DNA of 64,000 nt from Saprospiraceae bacterium (GCA_016720635.1 JADKKF010000005.1:186001-250000), one strand, 5' to 3'; shown: positions 19,926 to 29,852, numbered from the stretch's first letter. Program-made: numbers and translations. Notes: a model not told the origin generated them from the sequence alone.

Positions 19926-22036
19926 TGGAGAGTGCGCCTATTATAGGGCTATTAGGAAATCCCAATGCAGGCAAGTCTTCCCTGTTTAACCACTTGACTG
20001 GATTGACACAGAAAGTTGGCAACTTTCCAGGTGTTACGGTGGACATCAAAGTCGGCCATTTGAAAGTTGGCGAAGAAAAGGTGCAAATTATTGATTTCCC
20101 AGGGATTTATAGTTTGTTTCCATCTTCGCAAGAAGAGAAAATGGTGGTGAGCACTCTATTGAATCCAGATGCCCCAAAGCGGCCAGATCGCATCATTTAT
20201 GTGATAGACTCGAACCAAATCAATAAGCATTTTTTGTTGCTATCACAATTGTTGGAGCTGGATATACCAATACTCGTCGTACTGAATATGATGGATATTG
20301 CTAGAGATAACGGTCTTGAAATCAAAGCCAAAGAGTTAGAGGCTTTCCTGAATCTTCCAGTAGTAGAGGTGAGTAGTAGGACAATGGAGGGATACGGATT
20401 GTTGAAAGAAGGAATTCAGAAGTTACTCAATGTGGAGACTGGCAGTCCTGTGAGATTTTACAAGTTTAATGAAGCTGAAAAAATTGTTGCGGATCAGGTT
20501 TCTAAAAAATTGGAAATAAAGAATCTATATCAAGCCAAGCTCATCGCTCATCATCACGATTGGTTGGGATTTATTTCAAAAGAAGAACACCAGTTCATCA
20601 ATGAATTGTGTCGCATTAATTCTTTCAATAATTTGAATCTACAGATTAATGAGACTATGCGACGCTATGACGATTTTAGTATAAAATTGTCCAGGTATGT
20701 TGTAGATAAATCATCAAAAGGACAAAATATCACAGATAAAATCGATAGATTGACGACCAATCCAGTGATCGGACCTCTTATTTTCTTTGGAATCTTGTTT
20801 TTTATATTTCAAGCGATTTTTGAGTGGTCGAGTTTTCCGATGGATATGATAGACCATGGCTTCAATGATTCAGGAGAAAGGTTAAAGGAAATATTGCCAC
20901 AGAGTTGGGTGACAGAGATGCTTATAGATGGACTTTGGACAGGACTTGGTGGTATCTTGGTTTTTGTGCCACAAATAGCCCTTTTGTTCTTTTTGATCAC
21001 CATCCTTGAGGAGACGGGTTATATGGCTCGCGCTGTATACATGTTCGATCGAATCATGCAAAAATTTGGAATGAACGGACGAAGCATCGTCGCCTTGATA
21101 TCAGGTGGTGCTTGTGCCATACCAGCCATCATGTCCACTAGGACGATCCTGAACTGGCGAGAGCGCTTAATTACAATTTTTGTGACGCCCCTCATAAGTT
21201 GCAGTGCTCGTATCCCAGTTTATACTGTGCTAATAGGTTTGTGCATACCCGACAAGCTGATATTGGGGTATTTTAATCTGAAAGGGTTGGTTTTCTTTTC
21301 TATCTATATCGTAGGGATTGTCGTTACTTTGTTGGCAGCTTTTTTCATGAAAATGATTCTAAAATCCAGCGAGAGAAGTTTTTTGATGATAGAAATGCCT
21401 GAATATAAATGGCCGTCATGGAAAAACATCTTACTAAATGTTTATGAAAAAGTCCGATCCTACGTTTTCGAGGCGGGTAAGGTTATCATCGTGATCGCCT
21501 TGCTTCTGTGGTTTCTGGCATCCTATGGGCCCAAATCGAAGATGGCTGATGGATACGCCTTAGCTCAAAAAGAAGCCGCCGAAAAACAATTGAATCCAAT
21601 CGAAACCAACGCCCTTGCCAACGCTTATAAGATCGAAAACTCCTACGCAGGTATTTTAGGAAAGGCGTTCGAACCTGTTATAAAGCCTCTTGGTTACGAT
21701 TGGAAGATAGGCATTGCTTTGATTTGTTCTTTTGCGGCCCGGGAAGTATTCGTTGGGACGATGGCAACGATTTATAGCATCGAAGATACTGAAGATAGTC
21801 AGACATTGTTGGCTAGGATGCAAAATGCGGTTGATCCCAAAAGTGGGCGAAAAATCTACACTTTGGCTACGTGTTTATCTTTGATTACCTTCTATACCTT
21901 CGCGTTGCAATGCATGAGTACGCTCGCAGTCACCCATCGAGAGACTCGCTCATGGAAGTGGCCAATCCTGCAATTTACAATCTTTGGATTGTTGGCTTAT
22001 ATAAGCAGCTTTATTGTATTTCAAATATTTTCTTAA
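19925..22036 (+). CDS. feoB: Ferrous iron transport protein B
   Basis: Fe2+ uptake across the inner membrane. The N-terminal G domain has G1 GNPNAGKSS (residues 11-19), G3 DFPGIYS, and G4 NMMD (about residue 123). A helical spacer follows and then the membrane part with two Gate-type repeats (about residues 290-700), including GGACAIPAIMSTRT and SCSARIPVYTVLI. The length of 703 residues is normal. The gene ends 13 bases from the convergent stop of the YgjP-like gene, with no clear terminator between them. Confidence 0.95.
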   Translation: MESAPIIGLLGNPNAGKSSLFNHLTGLTQKVGNFPGVTVDIKVGHLKVGEEKVQIIDFPGIYSLFPSSQEEKMVVSTLLNPDAPKRPDRIIYVIDSNQINKHFLLLSQLLELDIPILVVLNMMDIARDNGLEIKAKELEAFLNLPVVEVSSRTMEGYGLLKEGIQKLLNVETGSPVRFYKFNEAEKIVADQVSKKLEIKNLYQAKLIAHHHDWLGFISKEEHQFINELCRINSFNNLNLQINETMRRYDDFSIKLSRYVVDKSSKGQNITDKIDRLTTNPVIGPLIFFGILFFIFQAIFEWSSFPMDMIDHGFNDSGERLKEILPQSWVTEMLIDGLWTGLGGILVFVPQIALLFFLITILEETGYMARAVYMFDRIMQKFGMNGRSIVALISGGACAIPAIMSTRTILNWRERLITIFVTPLISCSARIPVYTVLIGLCIPDKLILGYFNLKGLVFFSIYIVGIVVTLLAAFFMKMILKSSERSFLMIEMPEYKWPSWKNILLNVYEKVRSYVFEAGKVIIVIALLLWFLASYGPKSKMADGYALAQKEAAEKQLNPIETNALANAYKIENSYAGILGKAFEPVIKPLGYDWKIGIALICSFAAREVFVGTMATIYSIEDTEDSQTLLARMQNAVDPKSGRKIYTLATCLSLITFYTFALQCMSTLAVTHRETRSWKWPILQFTIFGLLAYISSFIVFQIFS

Positions 22037-22049
22037 GGTTTTTCATTGG

Positions 22050-22793
22050 CTAAAACTCGCAGAGATTGCCATTTTTTTTGAGCCATTTCTCGCATTTTTG
22101 ATATTCTGGCATGACGCTTTGGACGATTTGCCAAAATCTATCCGAGTGGTTCATCTCGTACAAATGAGCCAATTCGTGAACGATGACATAGTCAATCACT
22201 GGATTAGGTGCGAAAAGGAGTCTGGTACTCAAGTTTATATTGCGATCCGTAGAGCACGAGCCCCAGTTGGAATGATTGTATTTCAAGCGGACAGCTTTGA
22301 TTTCTTTTTTGAAATACTGGGCATTTATCTCAGTGACTTTTTGAGTAATATAGGGTAAAAAATCTTTGGCAACCAATCGGCTCAAAATCGTCTTGATGGC
22401 TTTATTTCTTTCTCTTGGATCGGCATTTTGGAATAACGTCAGAGTAATCGTACCTTGCCTTAGACTACCTTTGAATACTGAAGCATCCGTTTCTATGATT
22501 TGTAACAAATATTTTCGTTCTCCTACCTGCAGATAATTTCCACTTTCATAGACTTTAGGGACAAAACGCAATTTCAGATTCGGTTCTTTTTCGAATTTTT
22601 GAGCAACCCAATCTATAGACCACTGGATGAATTTTTGTTTCATCGGAAGAGTCGCGTAGTGGGACAATGCTATTTTTACAGTCTCCTTGGCGATAGAAAC
22701 TCGCATACGCGCAAATCCACCTTCATGTATCTCAAATGGGATAGATGTCCCTTGTATGTCGAATTGTTTGTAATAGACTTTTTTCTGTGCCAT
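22050..22793 (-). CDS. YgjP-like (DUF45/SprT-related) zinc metallopeptidase-type protein
   Basis: 247 residues. The C-terminal half contains the HExxH motif in VHELAHLYEMNHSDRFW (about residues 202-218), preceded by NWGSCSTDRNINLSTRLLFAP. Together these are the signature of the YgjP/DUF45 family, often annotated as M48-like metal-dependent hydrolases. The N-terminal half (about 1-150) is the usual beta-rich part of these proteins. There is no signal peptide, so it is likely cytosolic. The natural substrate of the family is not well established. It is convergent with feoB; the next gene downstream is on the opposite strand. Confidence 0.88.
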   Translation of the reverse strand: MAQKKVYYKQFDIQGTSIPFEIHEGGFARMRVSIAKETVKIALSHYATLPMKQKFIQWSIDWVAQKFEKEPNLKLRFVPKVYESGNYLQVGERKYLLQIIETDASVFKGSLRQGTITLTLFQNADPRERNKAIKTILSRLVAKDFLPYITQKVTEINAQYFKKEIKAVRLKYNHSNWGSCSTDRNINLSTRLLFAPNPVIDYVIVHELAHLYEMNHSDRFWQIVQSVMPEYQKCEKWLKKNGNLCEF

Positions 22794-22819
22794 CTAAAGC
22801 TTAGCGATTTTGTTTGGGT

Positions 22820-22920
22820 GCGTGAGGGATAGTAATGGTTGTCTCGTAAAGAATGAAACGAGACAAGTCTCGAAGAGACCGAAGCCATGAATAGCCCGCC
22901 CCTACGCAGTAGGGACACGC
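22820..22920 (+). repeat. Intergenic structured repeat, copy C
   Basis: Begins GCGTGAGGGAT and ends GGGACACGC; the outer arms GCGTG/CACGC pair. Inside are GTCTCG...CGAGAC, GTCTCGAAGAGAC and a CCCTAC/GTAGGG hairpin. It lies antisense between two minus-strand genes. Confidence 0.8.
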
Positions 22921-22931
22921 CCTTATACAAT

Positions 22932-23969
22932 TTATTTTAGCGAAATATTGTTTTGCTGTTTTGGATTTATTTTTAAAACGTCAATCATAAATTTTTCAAT
23001 CTGGTCTTCTACTGCTTGAATATCCTGAGAAAGGATGCTTCCTCCTATGACGTGATTGCCCGCACTAGGTATGGGTACAGCGACCTTCTTTTTAGAGGCT
23101 AGGGCATCGTGCATTTTTAGGATGGCCTGGACATCCACCACATCGTCTTGGTGCGTTTCATCTTTGTAATAATACAAATTGAGGCAAGGCTGATTTACTT
23201 TTTTAAACAGACGGGGGTGCATCTGGGATTCAACCAGTTCTTCGAGTTCAGTGAGTGCTTCGAGCCGATATTTATTGTTCCAATACACCGAACCAGAGGA
23301 GTCATAGTCGATGTGATTATAAATGCTACCCATGACCAAACGGGATATTTGGAGTCCCCAAGGATCGTTCAACAGCCTAGAAGTGGGTGCCTTGATGGCT
23401 ATATTTGGTGACATATTGACCAATGCATACACATCCTTGGGATAATAAGCTGCTAACATTAGGGCTAAAGTGCCACCCGTAGAAGTGGACATCAGAATTA
23501 CCTTATTGCCCAGTGATTTACCGATGCTAAGTGCCTTTTTAGCCGACTCCCAAAGTCTATCCCCGGTGAGTTGGAGCAATGCTTCTGAGGTATCAATTCC
23601 GTGGTCAGATAGGCGAGAAAGGTAGAGATTGCACCCAAATTTTTTGGCAATATCGCGGTGTACTGGGTTCCCTTCCATCTGACTTGCGGAAAATCCATGC
23701 AAATATACTATGGCGTATTCGGTCATCTGTTGGGTAGAATCAGCCCACACGATGCGCGCTTGGTTGTCGGGTTTTAGTGGGAATTGTGATTCTTTTTCGG
23801 CTATAATATTGTCCAATTGGTTCAATGGACCTATGGGTAATATTGGATCTGTATTTATCTTTGGAGGTTTGGGATGTGGCCCCATAAAATATACAATGAC
23901 TAGAACGATGATTGCACCAAAGAGGTATTTTATGGTATTGTTCATGTAATTAATTAAAGGGACCAACAA
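22932..23969 (-). CDS. Membrane-anchored alpha/beta hydrolase
   Basis: The likely start is the second Met (23945, MNNTIKYLF), because the seven residues before it add nothing. A single hydrophobic segment follows (about residues 5-22 from that start), then GPHPKPP and a globular domain. Alpha/beta-hydrolase features are YLHGFSASQMEG (oxyanion region), the nucleophile elbow MSTSTGGTLAL and a late His in GNHVIGG. The elbow reads S-x-S-x-G instead of the usual G-x-S-x-G. It resembles monoacylglycerol lipase or serine aminopeptidase (S33)-type hydrolases. The substrate is unknown, and periplasmic location is inferred from the anchor. Confidence 0.8.
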   Translation of the reverse strand: MLVPLINYMNNTIKYLFGAIIVLVIVYFMGPHPKPPKINTDPILPIGPLNQLDNIIAEKESQFPLKPDNQARIVWADSTQQMTEYAIVYLHGFSASQMEGNPVHRDIAKKFGCNLYLSRLSDHGIDTSEALLQLTGDRLWESAKKALSIGKSLGNKVILMSTSTGGTLALMLAAYYPKDVYALVNMSPNIAIKAPTSRLLNDPWGLQISRLVMGSIYNHIDYDSSGSVYWNNKYRLEALTELEELVESQMHPRLFKKVNQPCLNLYYYKDETHQDDVVDVQAILKMHDALASKKKVAVPIPSAGNHVIGGSILSQDIQAVEDQIEKFMIDVLKINPKQQNNISLK

Positions 23970-24067
23970 ATTAACTTATACAAATTTATTAAAATATGTT
24001 CACTTTAAAGGTTCTCTGAGTAGAAATTAACTTTTTGTTATGGTAATTGGGGCATTTGGGGAAATAA

Positions 24068-24092
24068 AAAAGGGAGGCAAAGCCTCCCTTTT
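24068..24092 (-). terminator. Terminator downstream of rpsA
   Basis: AAAAGGGAGGC AA AGCCTCCCTTTTG forms a 7-bp GC-rich stem flanked by A and T runs, so it can act on both strands. It lies 26 bases beyond the rpsA stop codon. Confidence 0.85.
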
Positions 24093-24117
24093 GATATTAT
24101 GACGGTATATCTGAAAT

Positions 24118-26061
24118 TTATTCTTCTGTAGCGTCTTTGTCCTTTTTAGCTTTCGATTTGGCTTTAGGTTTTTCTTCAGCCGCTTCTTCAGCCTTTTCAT
24201 TGTCACTCAACTGTTGTCTGAGTTGTGCAAAAGCATCCATATCACCCATTGTAGATTTTTCTACTTTATCCTGGGTTTTCTTGACTACTTTTTTAGTTTC
24301 CTCTTCTTCAGCTGAATGTTCACTTCTTACCTTTTCGTCAGCTTCTCTGCGGATATCCTCTAAGTACCTGCTGTGAGAAACCAAAATCCTCTTATCGTCT
24401 CTATTGAACTCAATTACTTTAACGGTGATTGATTCATCTTGAGCAGCCATAGAGCCATCGTCTTTCTTCAAATGCTTCAATGGAGCATATGCCTCAAGGC
24501 CGTATGGTAATGACACGATAGCGCCTCTATCATCTTTCTTAAGGATGGTTGCTTGGTGATATGATCCAACTGGGAATACATTTTCGAAAGTATCCCAAGG
24601 ATTTTCTTCTACCTGCTTATGACCTAATGAAAGTTTGCGATTGTCTTTATCTATTTCTAGAATCATGATATCGATGCTTTCACCAACCTTTGTGAACTCT
24701 GATGGGTGACCGTATCTCTTAGTCCAAGAAAGGTCAGAAATGTGTACCATTCCGCCGATACCTTCCTCCAATTCTACGAATACGCCATACGGAGTAAGAT
24801 TCTTAACGATACCTTTGTGCTTGGTTTCTGGAGCGTATTTAGCTTCGATTTCAGTCCAAGGATCATTGGTAAGTTGCTTCAAGCTCAGAGACATCTTTCT
24901 TTCATTTCTGTCGATGGTCACAACCTTAGCTTCGAATTCTTGATTCAATTTGAAGTATTCTCTAGCATTTACTGGTTGATTGCTCCAAGAAACTTCAGAA
25001 ACGTGGATCAAGCCTTCAACTCCTGGTATGATTTCTAAGAATGCGCCATAATCTTCTATATTGACGATCTTACCTTTTACTACTGAGTTTTCAGTGATGG
25101 TATTGTCGAATACTTCCCAAGGATGAGGCAATAATTGCTTCAAGCCCAAAGAAATACGCTTCTTATTATCATCGAAGTCAAGAACTACGACATTGATTTT
25201 TTGGTTCAATTCAAGTACTTCATGTGGATTGTTGATACGTCCCCAAGATATATCTGTGATATACAATAGTCCATCGACACCTCCTAAGTCCATGAATGCA
25301 CCGAAGTCTGTGATATTCTTCACAACACCTTCGAGTACTTGACCTTTTTCCAAGCCCAAAATGATTTGATCTCTTTGTTCTTGTAGATCGTTTTCAATCA
25401 ATGCTTTGTGTGAAACTACGGCATTTTTGATGATCTCATTGATTTTGACAACCTTGAATTCCATCGTCTTGCCTACATACTGATCGTAATCAGTGATTGG
25501 CTTGATATCGATTTGAGATCCTGGCAAGAATGTTTCCAAACCTTCAGCATCAACGATAAGACCACCTTTTGTTTTGCTTACAACAGTACCTTTGATGATG
25601 GTGCCATTGTTGTAAGAATCCACGATATTTTCCCAAGCGCGCAATAATTTAGCCTTACGCCTTGACAATACTAGCTGTCCTTTGCTATCTTCCTTGGTTT
25701 CAACATATACCTCCACTTCGTCGCCTACTGCTAGATCTGGACGGTCTCTGAAGTCTGAAAGAGGAATCAAACCATCTGATTTGAAATTGATATCAAGTAT
25801 TACTGACCCACCGCTGATGGCTGTAACTCGACCTTTGATGATTTCATTGTCGTTTACATTACTTAATGTCTCGTCATATTGACTTTCAAAAGATGCTCTC
25901 TCGGCTGCTGGATATTGGTAATCGTTCCTTTTGCCAATATTCCAATTAAAATCATCGTGAGCGGTTTTTACTTTAGGAGCTTTTGCAACTTTGGCCACAA
26001 CCTCCTCTACTACTTCGGGAGCATCTGACGCGTGCTCTACCTGTTTTTCCATTTGTTCCAT
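24118..26061 (-). CDS. rpsA: 30S ribosomal protein S1
   Basis: 647 residues with six S1 RNA-binding repeats. They begin near residues 52 (IIKGRVTAISGG), 140 (IIKGTVVSKTKGG), 235 (VLEGVVKNITDFGAFMDLG), 320 (VVKGKIVNIEDYGAFLEI), 405 (KHKGIVKNLTPYGVFVELE) and 490. An acidic N-terminal extension rich in Glu/Val/Ala and a Lys/Glu-rich C-terminal tail are as usual in Bacteroidota S1. S1 binds mRNA at the 30S subunit and is needed for initiation in a phylum that mostly lacks strong Shine-Dalgarno sequences. It is monocistronic, with its own promoter (26113) and terminator (24068). Confidence 0.96.
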   Translation of the reverse strand: MEQMEKQVEHASDAPEVVEEVVAKVAKAPKVKTAHDDFNWNIGKRNDYQYPAAERASFESQYDETLSNVNDNEIIKGRVTAISGGSVILDINFKSDGLIPLSDFRDRPDLAVGDEVEVYVETKEDSKGQLVLSRRKAKLLRAWENIVDSYNNGTIIKGTVVSKTKGGLIVDAEGLETFLPGSQIDIKPITDYDQYVGKTMEFKVVKINEIIKNAVVSHKALIENDLQEQRDQIILGLEKGQVLEGVVKNITDFGAFMDLGGVDGLLYITDISWGRINNPHEVLELNQKINVVVLDFDDNKKRISLGLKQLLPHPWEVFDNTITENSVVKGKIVNIEDYGAFLEIIPGVEGLIHVSEVSWSNQPVNAREYFKLNQEFEAKVVTIDRNERKMSLSLKQLTNDPWTEIEAKYAPETKHKGIVKNLTPYGVFVELEEGIGGMVHISDLSWTKRYGHPSEFTKVGESIDIMILEIDKDNRKLSLGHKQVEENPWDTFENVFPVGSYHQATILKKDDRGAIVSLPYGLEAYAPLKHLKKDDGSMAAQDESITVKVIEFNRDDKRILVSHSRYLEDIRREADEKVRSEHSAEEEETKKVVKKTQDKVEKSTMGDMDAFAQLRQQLSDNEKAEEAAEEKPKAKSKAKKDKDATEE

Positions 26062-26112
26062 TGGATTTTTTTTAACGTTTAATGATTAAATAATAATTTT
26101 CTTTTCGAGGTG

Positions 26113-26120
26113 CAAAGGTA
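26113..26120 (-). promoter_or_regulatory. Promoter -7 box of rpsA
   Basis: On the minus strand the sequence reads TTGTACCTTTGCACC. TACCTTTG matches the Bacteroidota -7 consensus TAnnTTTG and lies about 50 bases before the ATG. The matching -33 box is weak. Confidence 0.55.
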
Positions 26121-26164
26121 CAATTAAAACTTAATAAGTTACTAAATATTTTGAATTTTTGTTT

Positions 26165-26289
26165 GGGCGAGACCTTTTCTCGTCATTAAGACGAGATCGG
26201 TACGGGCTGTGCGTGGGTACCGTCTCTTTTTTCCTATCGGAATAAAAGGAGACTCGAAGCCTTGCTTCGACCACTTCCATCCCTCTCGC
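26165..26289 (-). repeat. Intergenic structured repeat, copy D
   Basis: On the minus strand it begins GCGAGAGGGATGGAA and ends GGTCTCGCCC; the outer arms GCGAG/CTCGC pair. It contains a perfect TCGAAGC/GCTTCGA hairpin, GTCTC...GAGAC, and a CTCGTC/GACGAG arm near the 3' end. Confidence 0.8.
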
Positions 26290-26303
26290 AAGTTATATGA
26301 CAT

Positions 26304-26335
26304 AAAAAAAGGGGGCATTTTTGCCCCCTTTTTTA
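26304..26335 (-). terminator. Terminator of the PA-domain T9SS gene
   Basis: AAAAAAAGGGGGCA TTTT TGCCCCCTTTTTTT is a strong GC stem flanked by A and T runs, 22 bases beyond the stop codon at 26358. Confidence 0.9.
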
Positions 26336-26357
26336 TATTCGAAAATTTGATTTTCTA

Positions 26358-28790
26358 TTAGTGTTGAACGATGAATTTAGACGTTCTGAATCCTTCTTTT
26401 GTGATGATAGTCACGAAATAAGATCCATTCGCTAAGTTTTTAACATCCATTTTCTCAAGACCAATTTGTTGAGATTTGAAAGTTGAACTTGCTATACGCT
26501 TGCCATTCATATCTGAGATTTCAAAGTTACCTTCTTGTGGCTGGCTGAATGCAAATTCAAGATTGATGTATTCAGAAGCTATTGTCGGGAATACATTGAA
26601 TTTAGCTGAAGACGGCAATGGATTATTTGTAGCGGTTGTTTGTCTAGCTACTAAATGAACACTTGGTATTACATCGTATCCAAAACCTACGGCATTAAAG
26701 TCTTCTGTAGCACCACTTCCAGTACCTATGTACAACACCTGACCCAAACGCACAGGATTTTGTTCTGCATAAGAACTTCCTGCAACCATACCAGAATAAT
26801 TAGGATCTCCATCTGAAGACCAGACATAACACATTGTATCGGTTACACTTGCACGAGACATTTCTATGATGGCGATATATTGAGTATGATCTTCCATTAC
26901 ATATTTTCCGGATCCAGCTGCAGCATCTACCATGTCAAATCCAAGATAAACACTAGATGTTTCTGTTTTTGTAACAGCATAAGGCTCTGATACAGCCACT
27001 AATTCTCTTTCAGCAGCAGTCACAGTTTGGAAAACAGTATCTACAGGAGCTAATACTTTGTAAATCCTTGCTTGGATTTCTGACCCTAAAGGCATATTGG
27101 CCACGCCACTTAAATCAGTAAATATTGTATCTGCAACCATTCTACCAATATTTGGATTGTGCCACTTATTGACAACATAGAATGCATTACCCCATCCCCA
27201 GTTAGTGAATGTAGTACTACCAGGTCTGTAAGCATTGGTCAAGAAATCATCGGCAGTTTTTTGGAATACATCTCCACCCACAACGAAAGGAAATGAATAA
27301 GAGTTATCAGAAAGATCTGGGTCAGCACCTGTACCAACCAAAAGATATTCTACAGAATATTGACCATCAGGTAAGTTTTGATAAAATTGTTGAGGGAATA
27401 ACCTATCAGTAATTGAATCATTATAATTCATGCTTGGATAAGCTAAAGAATCTAAGTGCAATAAATTACCAGCAGCATCAAATACACCAGCGTAAACAAT
27501 TGGAGATTGAGCTAATCCTCCGATATTTGTTACATCAGCAACAAAATTGATGGTATCCATTTGGCCAGAAGGATAAATCAAATTGGTGGATCTAGATGCG
27601 AAATTATTAGCAAATGCAAGGTTGTAATCTTCAACTTCCACGATTTGGATATCATCTATACCCCAGAAATAAAAGTCAAGATCTACAACAAATTTAATTT
27701 TTACTTGACTATTTCCATTAGCACCTGGCAGTTTTACTCTTTGATATTCTGAAGCCATAGGAACATTGGCATTATTAGCAACACCTTTTTGAACACTAGC
27801 CGCAGTTTTCCAAGTAGTACCATTATCGATAGAATATTGCACCTGAGCACTAGGAGAATTTAATTCTCTTAATTTTGACCAAAATGTCAAAACAACGGGC
27901 TTAGTAACAGTAGAAAGGTCAATGATTGGAGACTCCAAAGAAGCACCGAATCTTGGATAAGGTGGAGCACCTGGAGTACCAGTTCTGTACTGATGATATA
28001 CAGCATCTAAAACCATATAACCATTTCTATAAGTTTTTGAGTCCATGAATACGGATCTCAAAGCTCCATTAGTTGAAGTAGTGTTAATTCCAGGAGTATA
28101 GGTTGGACGAAGCATTTCAGAACTGCTCACCCAATCAAAACGAATCAATGGATCTGCAGCATCTGTGCTTGTTACCCAACCATTAGGACCGCCATTGAAA
28201 GTTCCTTCACCATTAGCACCCCAAACTACTCTGTTTTCAGATGGTGTGTTAAAACCTATAGAACCATTCACAGTATTACCGCTCAATAAATCTGTTTTAA
28301 GCTTATCGCCATCAACTTTAGAAATATTAACAACAGGAATGGTTACAAAAGATGATGAGTCATTTACAGAAGAACTTCTGTAAAAAATCGTCGAACTAGT
28401 AGCATTAACGGCTGAGTCTCTTGTTGGTAAATTTCTAACGAAAGTAGAATTTTCGTTGATGAAAACTACGGCAACAGCCCCAGCAACTTGTGCTTTATAT
28501 GCGATATAACTTGCATTACAAGTTAAATTTCCCGTTCTTTCAATTAGGGCAATTTTGCCACTTACTGATGCTGGGATTTGGGCAGCACATAACCCTGTTG
28601 TTGAAACCAGTGCAACAGATGTCTCACCAAGAGGCTGAGCTGATACATCGCGTCCAAAATTGGCTTGACGAGCGTTTAATGTAACTGGATTAGCAGTCCC
28701 CACTACCGTTCGAAAAAAAGTCTGACCAGTAAGTTGTAAACTCAATGTTACAAAACTGAAGACAATAATTCTTGTAAAAAATTTCTTCAT
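26358..28790 (-). CDS. T9SS-secreted protein with protease-associated (PA) domain
   Basis: 810 residues with an N-terminal signal peptide (1-22, ending LTGQT). Residues about 55-180 form a PA-domain-like region (PASVSGKIALIERTGNLTCN, GAVAVVFINEN, TIPVVNISKVDGDKL). The middle part is beta-rich, with a jelly-roll or MAM-like stretch near PVVLTFWSKLRE and YSIDNGTTWKT, and no visible protease catalytic motif. The last 80 residues are a T9SS sorting domain (FNVFPTIASEYINLEF, NLANGSYFVTI, final KFIVQH). It is likely displayed on the surface or released. PA domains often sit in proteases as substrate-docking lids, but here no protease domain is seen, so its function is unknown. Confidence 0.85.
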   Translation of the reverse strand: MKKFFTRIIVFSFVTLSLQLTGQTFFRTVVGTANPVTLNARQANFGRDVSAQPLGETSVALVSTTGLCAAQIPASVSGKIALIERTGNLTCNASYIAYKAQVAGAVAVVFINENSTFVRNLPTRDSAVNATSSTIFYRSSSVNDSSSFVTIPVVNISKVDGDKLKTDLLSGNTVNGSIGFNTPSENRVVWGANGEGTFNGGPNGWVTSTDAADPLIRFDWVSSSEMLRPTYTPGINTTSTNGALRSVFMDSKTYRNGYMVLDAVYHQYRTGTPGAPPYPRFGASLESPIIDLSTVTKPVVLTFWSKLRELNSPSAQVQYSIDNGTTWKTAASVQKGVANNANVPMASEYQRVKLPGANGNSQVKIKFVVDLDFYFWGIDDIQIVEVEDYNLAFANNFASRSTNLIYPSGQMDTINFVADVTNIGGLAQSPIVYAGVFDAAGNLLHLDSLAYPSMNYNDSITDRLFPQQFYQNLPDGQYSVEYLLVGTGADPDLSDNSYSFPFVVGGDVFQKTADDFLTNAYRPGSTTFTNWGWGNAFYVVNKWHNPNIGRMVADTIFTDLSGVANMPLGSEIQARIYKVLAPVDTVFQTVTAAERELVAVSEPYAVTKTETSSVYLGFDMVDAAAGSGKYVMEDHTQYIAIIEMSRASVTDTMCYVWSSDGDPNYSGMVAGSSYAEQNPVRLGQVLYIGTGSGATEDFNAVGFGYDVIPSVHLVARQTTATNNPLPSSAKFNVFPTIASEYINLEFAFSQPQEGNFEISDMNGKRIASSTFKSQQIGLEKMDVKNLANGSYFVTIITKEGFRTSKFIVQH

Positions 28791-28840
28791 AATTGTTTAA
28801 AAATATTTAAGGAATGAAATGAATAAAATTGATTTAATCA

Positions 28841-28848
28841 CAAAAATA
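28841..28848 (-). promoter_or_regulatory. Candidate -7 box upstream of the PA-domain gene
   Basis: The minus strand reads TATTTTTGTG, matching TAnnTTTG, about 50 bases before the ATG. A T-rich stretch (GTAGTTTTTG) lies upstream, but the spacing to it is shorter than usual. Confidence 0.35.
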
Positions 28849-28876
28849 TTCATTTTGGATGACAAAAACTACTTTT

Positions 28877-29845
28877 TTATGTTAAATTATTGGCGATTTG
28901 GAATAATTTATCAAATTGAATGGGTTGTACTCCAAATTCTTCACAAACGGCTCCCGCAGCTTCGTTGGCCAAAAAGGTACTTGATTTTAAGTCAAGGCCA
29001 TTGCTCAGACACATCGAAAGGGTTGCTATCACCGTGTCTCCAGCCCCGCACACATCGGCTATGCTCCTTGGTTGATTTCGAATATAATGGACCCTTTCAT
29101 TTTCCAAGGCAAGGATTCCTTTTTCGCTGCGGGTGATGACTATATAATCGGCATTTAGCTTTGATTTCAACACTTCCGCGATCTCAGTCAATGTTTTGTC
29201 ATCATTAACGATAGGTATGGATAAGGCCTCAAAGGATTCCTTCAGGTTGGGTTTGACCAAAGTAGCATTTTTATAAGAAAAAAAATTATCCTTCTTGGGA
29301 TCGATATAGGTTGGTATATTTAATTTATTGGCTTCTTCCAATAGCCATGATATGAGTTCAGGACCCAGCACTCCTTTATTATAGTCTTGCAGTATTATAC
29401 CATCAATTTTTCTAGAAGTAAGAGTATTCTTTAGCAGAGAAATAAGTGCCTGTAGGCTTGAGCCTTGATCGACTATTTGAGCTTCGTGATCCATACGCAA
29501 AAGTTGTTGCCCATGGGAAACAAATCGAGTTTTGACGATTGTGGGATTCGAAGAGGTAAAGGTGGTGATCTCTATTCCTGCAGATGTACATAAGTTTTCT
29601 ACGATCTTACCTTCGGTGTCATCACCTATAATTCCGAACAGTAATGCTTTTCCACCTAGTGTGCTGATATTCATAGCCACGTTAGCGGCTCCTCCCAGAT
29701 TATATGATTGTTTTTCGTATTCTAATATAGGTATTGGGGCTTCAGGGGAAATGCGTGTAACTTTTCCATAAACGTACTTATCCAACATGATATCACCCAC
29801 CACCATCATTGTTGTATTTGGAAATTTTTTAATTATATCTAACAT
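28877..29845 (-). CDS. hldA: PfkB-type heptose-7-phosphate kinase (HldE N-terminal / RfaE1 type)
   Basis: 322 residues of ribokinase fold. It opens with VVGDIMLDKYVYGKVTRISPEAP, the HldE/RfaE1 signature. LGGAANVAMNISTLGG follows, and near residue 265 the anion-hole and catalytic-base motif VCGAGDTV. The family phosphorylates D-glycero-D-manno-heptose 7-phosphate at C1 on the way to ADP-heptose for LPS core. There is no C-terminal nucleotidyltransferase domain, so this is the kinase alone and a separate transferase would be needed elsewhere. It starts 7 bases after waaA ends, in the same operon. Other PfkB substrates are possible, but the N-terminal signature and the neighbour support heptose. 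Confidence 0.85.
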   Translation of the reverse strand: MLDIIKKFPNTTMMVVGDIMLDKYVYGKVTRISPEAPIPILEYEKQSYNLGGAANVAMNISTLGGKALLFGIIGDDTEGKIVENLCTSAGIEITTFTSSNPTIVKTRFVSHGQQLLRMDHEAQIVDQGSSLQALISLLKNTLTSRKIDGIILQDYNKGVLGPELISWLLEEANKLNIPTYIDPKKDNFFSYKNATLVKPNLKESFEALSIPIVNDDKTLTEIAEVLKSKLNADYIVITRSEKGILALENERVHYIRNQPRSIADVCGAGDTVIATLSMCLSNGLDLKSSTFLANEAAGAVCEEFGVQPIQFDKLFQIANNLT

Positions 29846-29852
29846 TTCGTTG

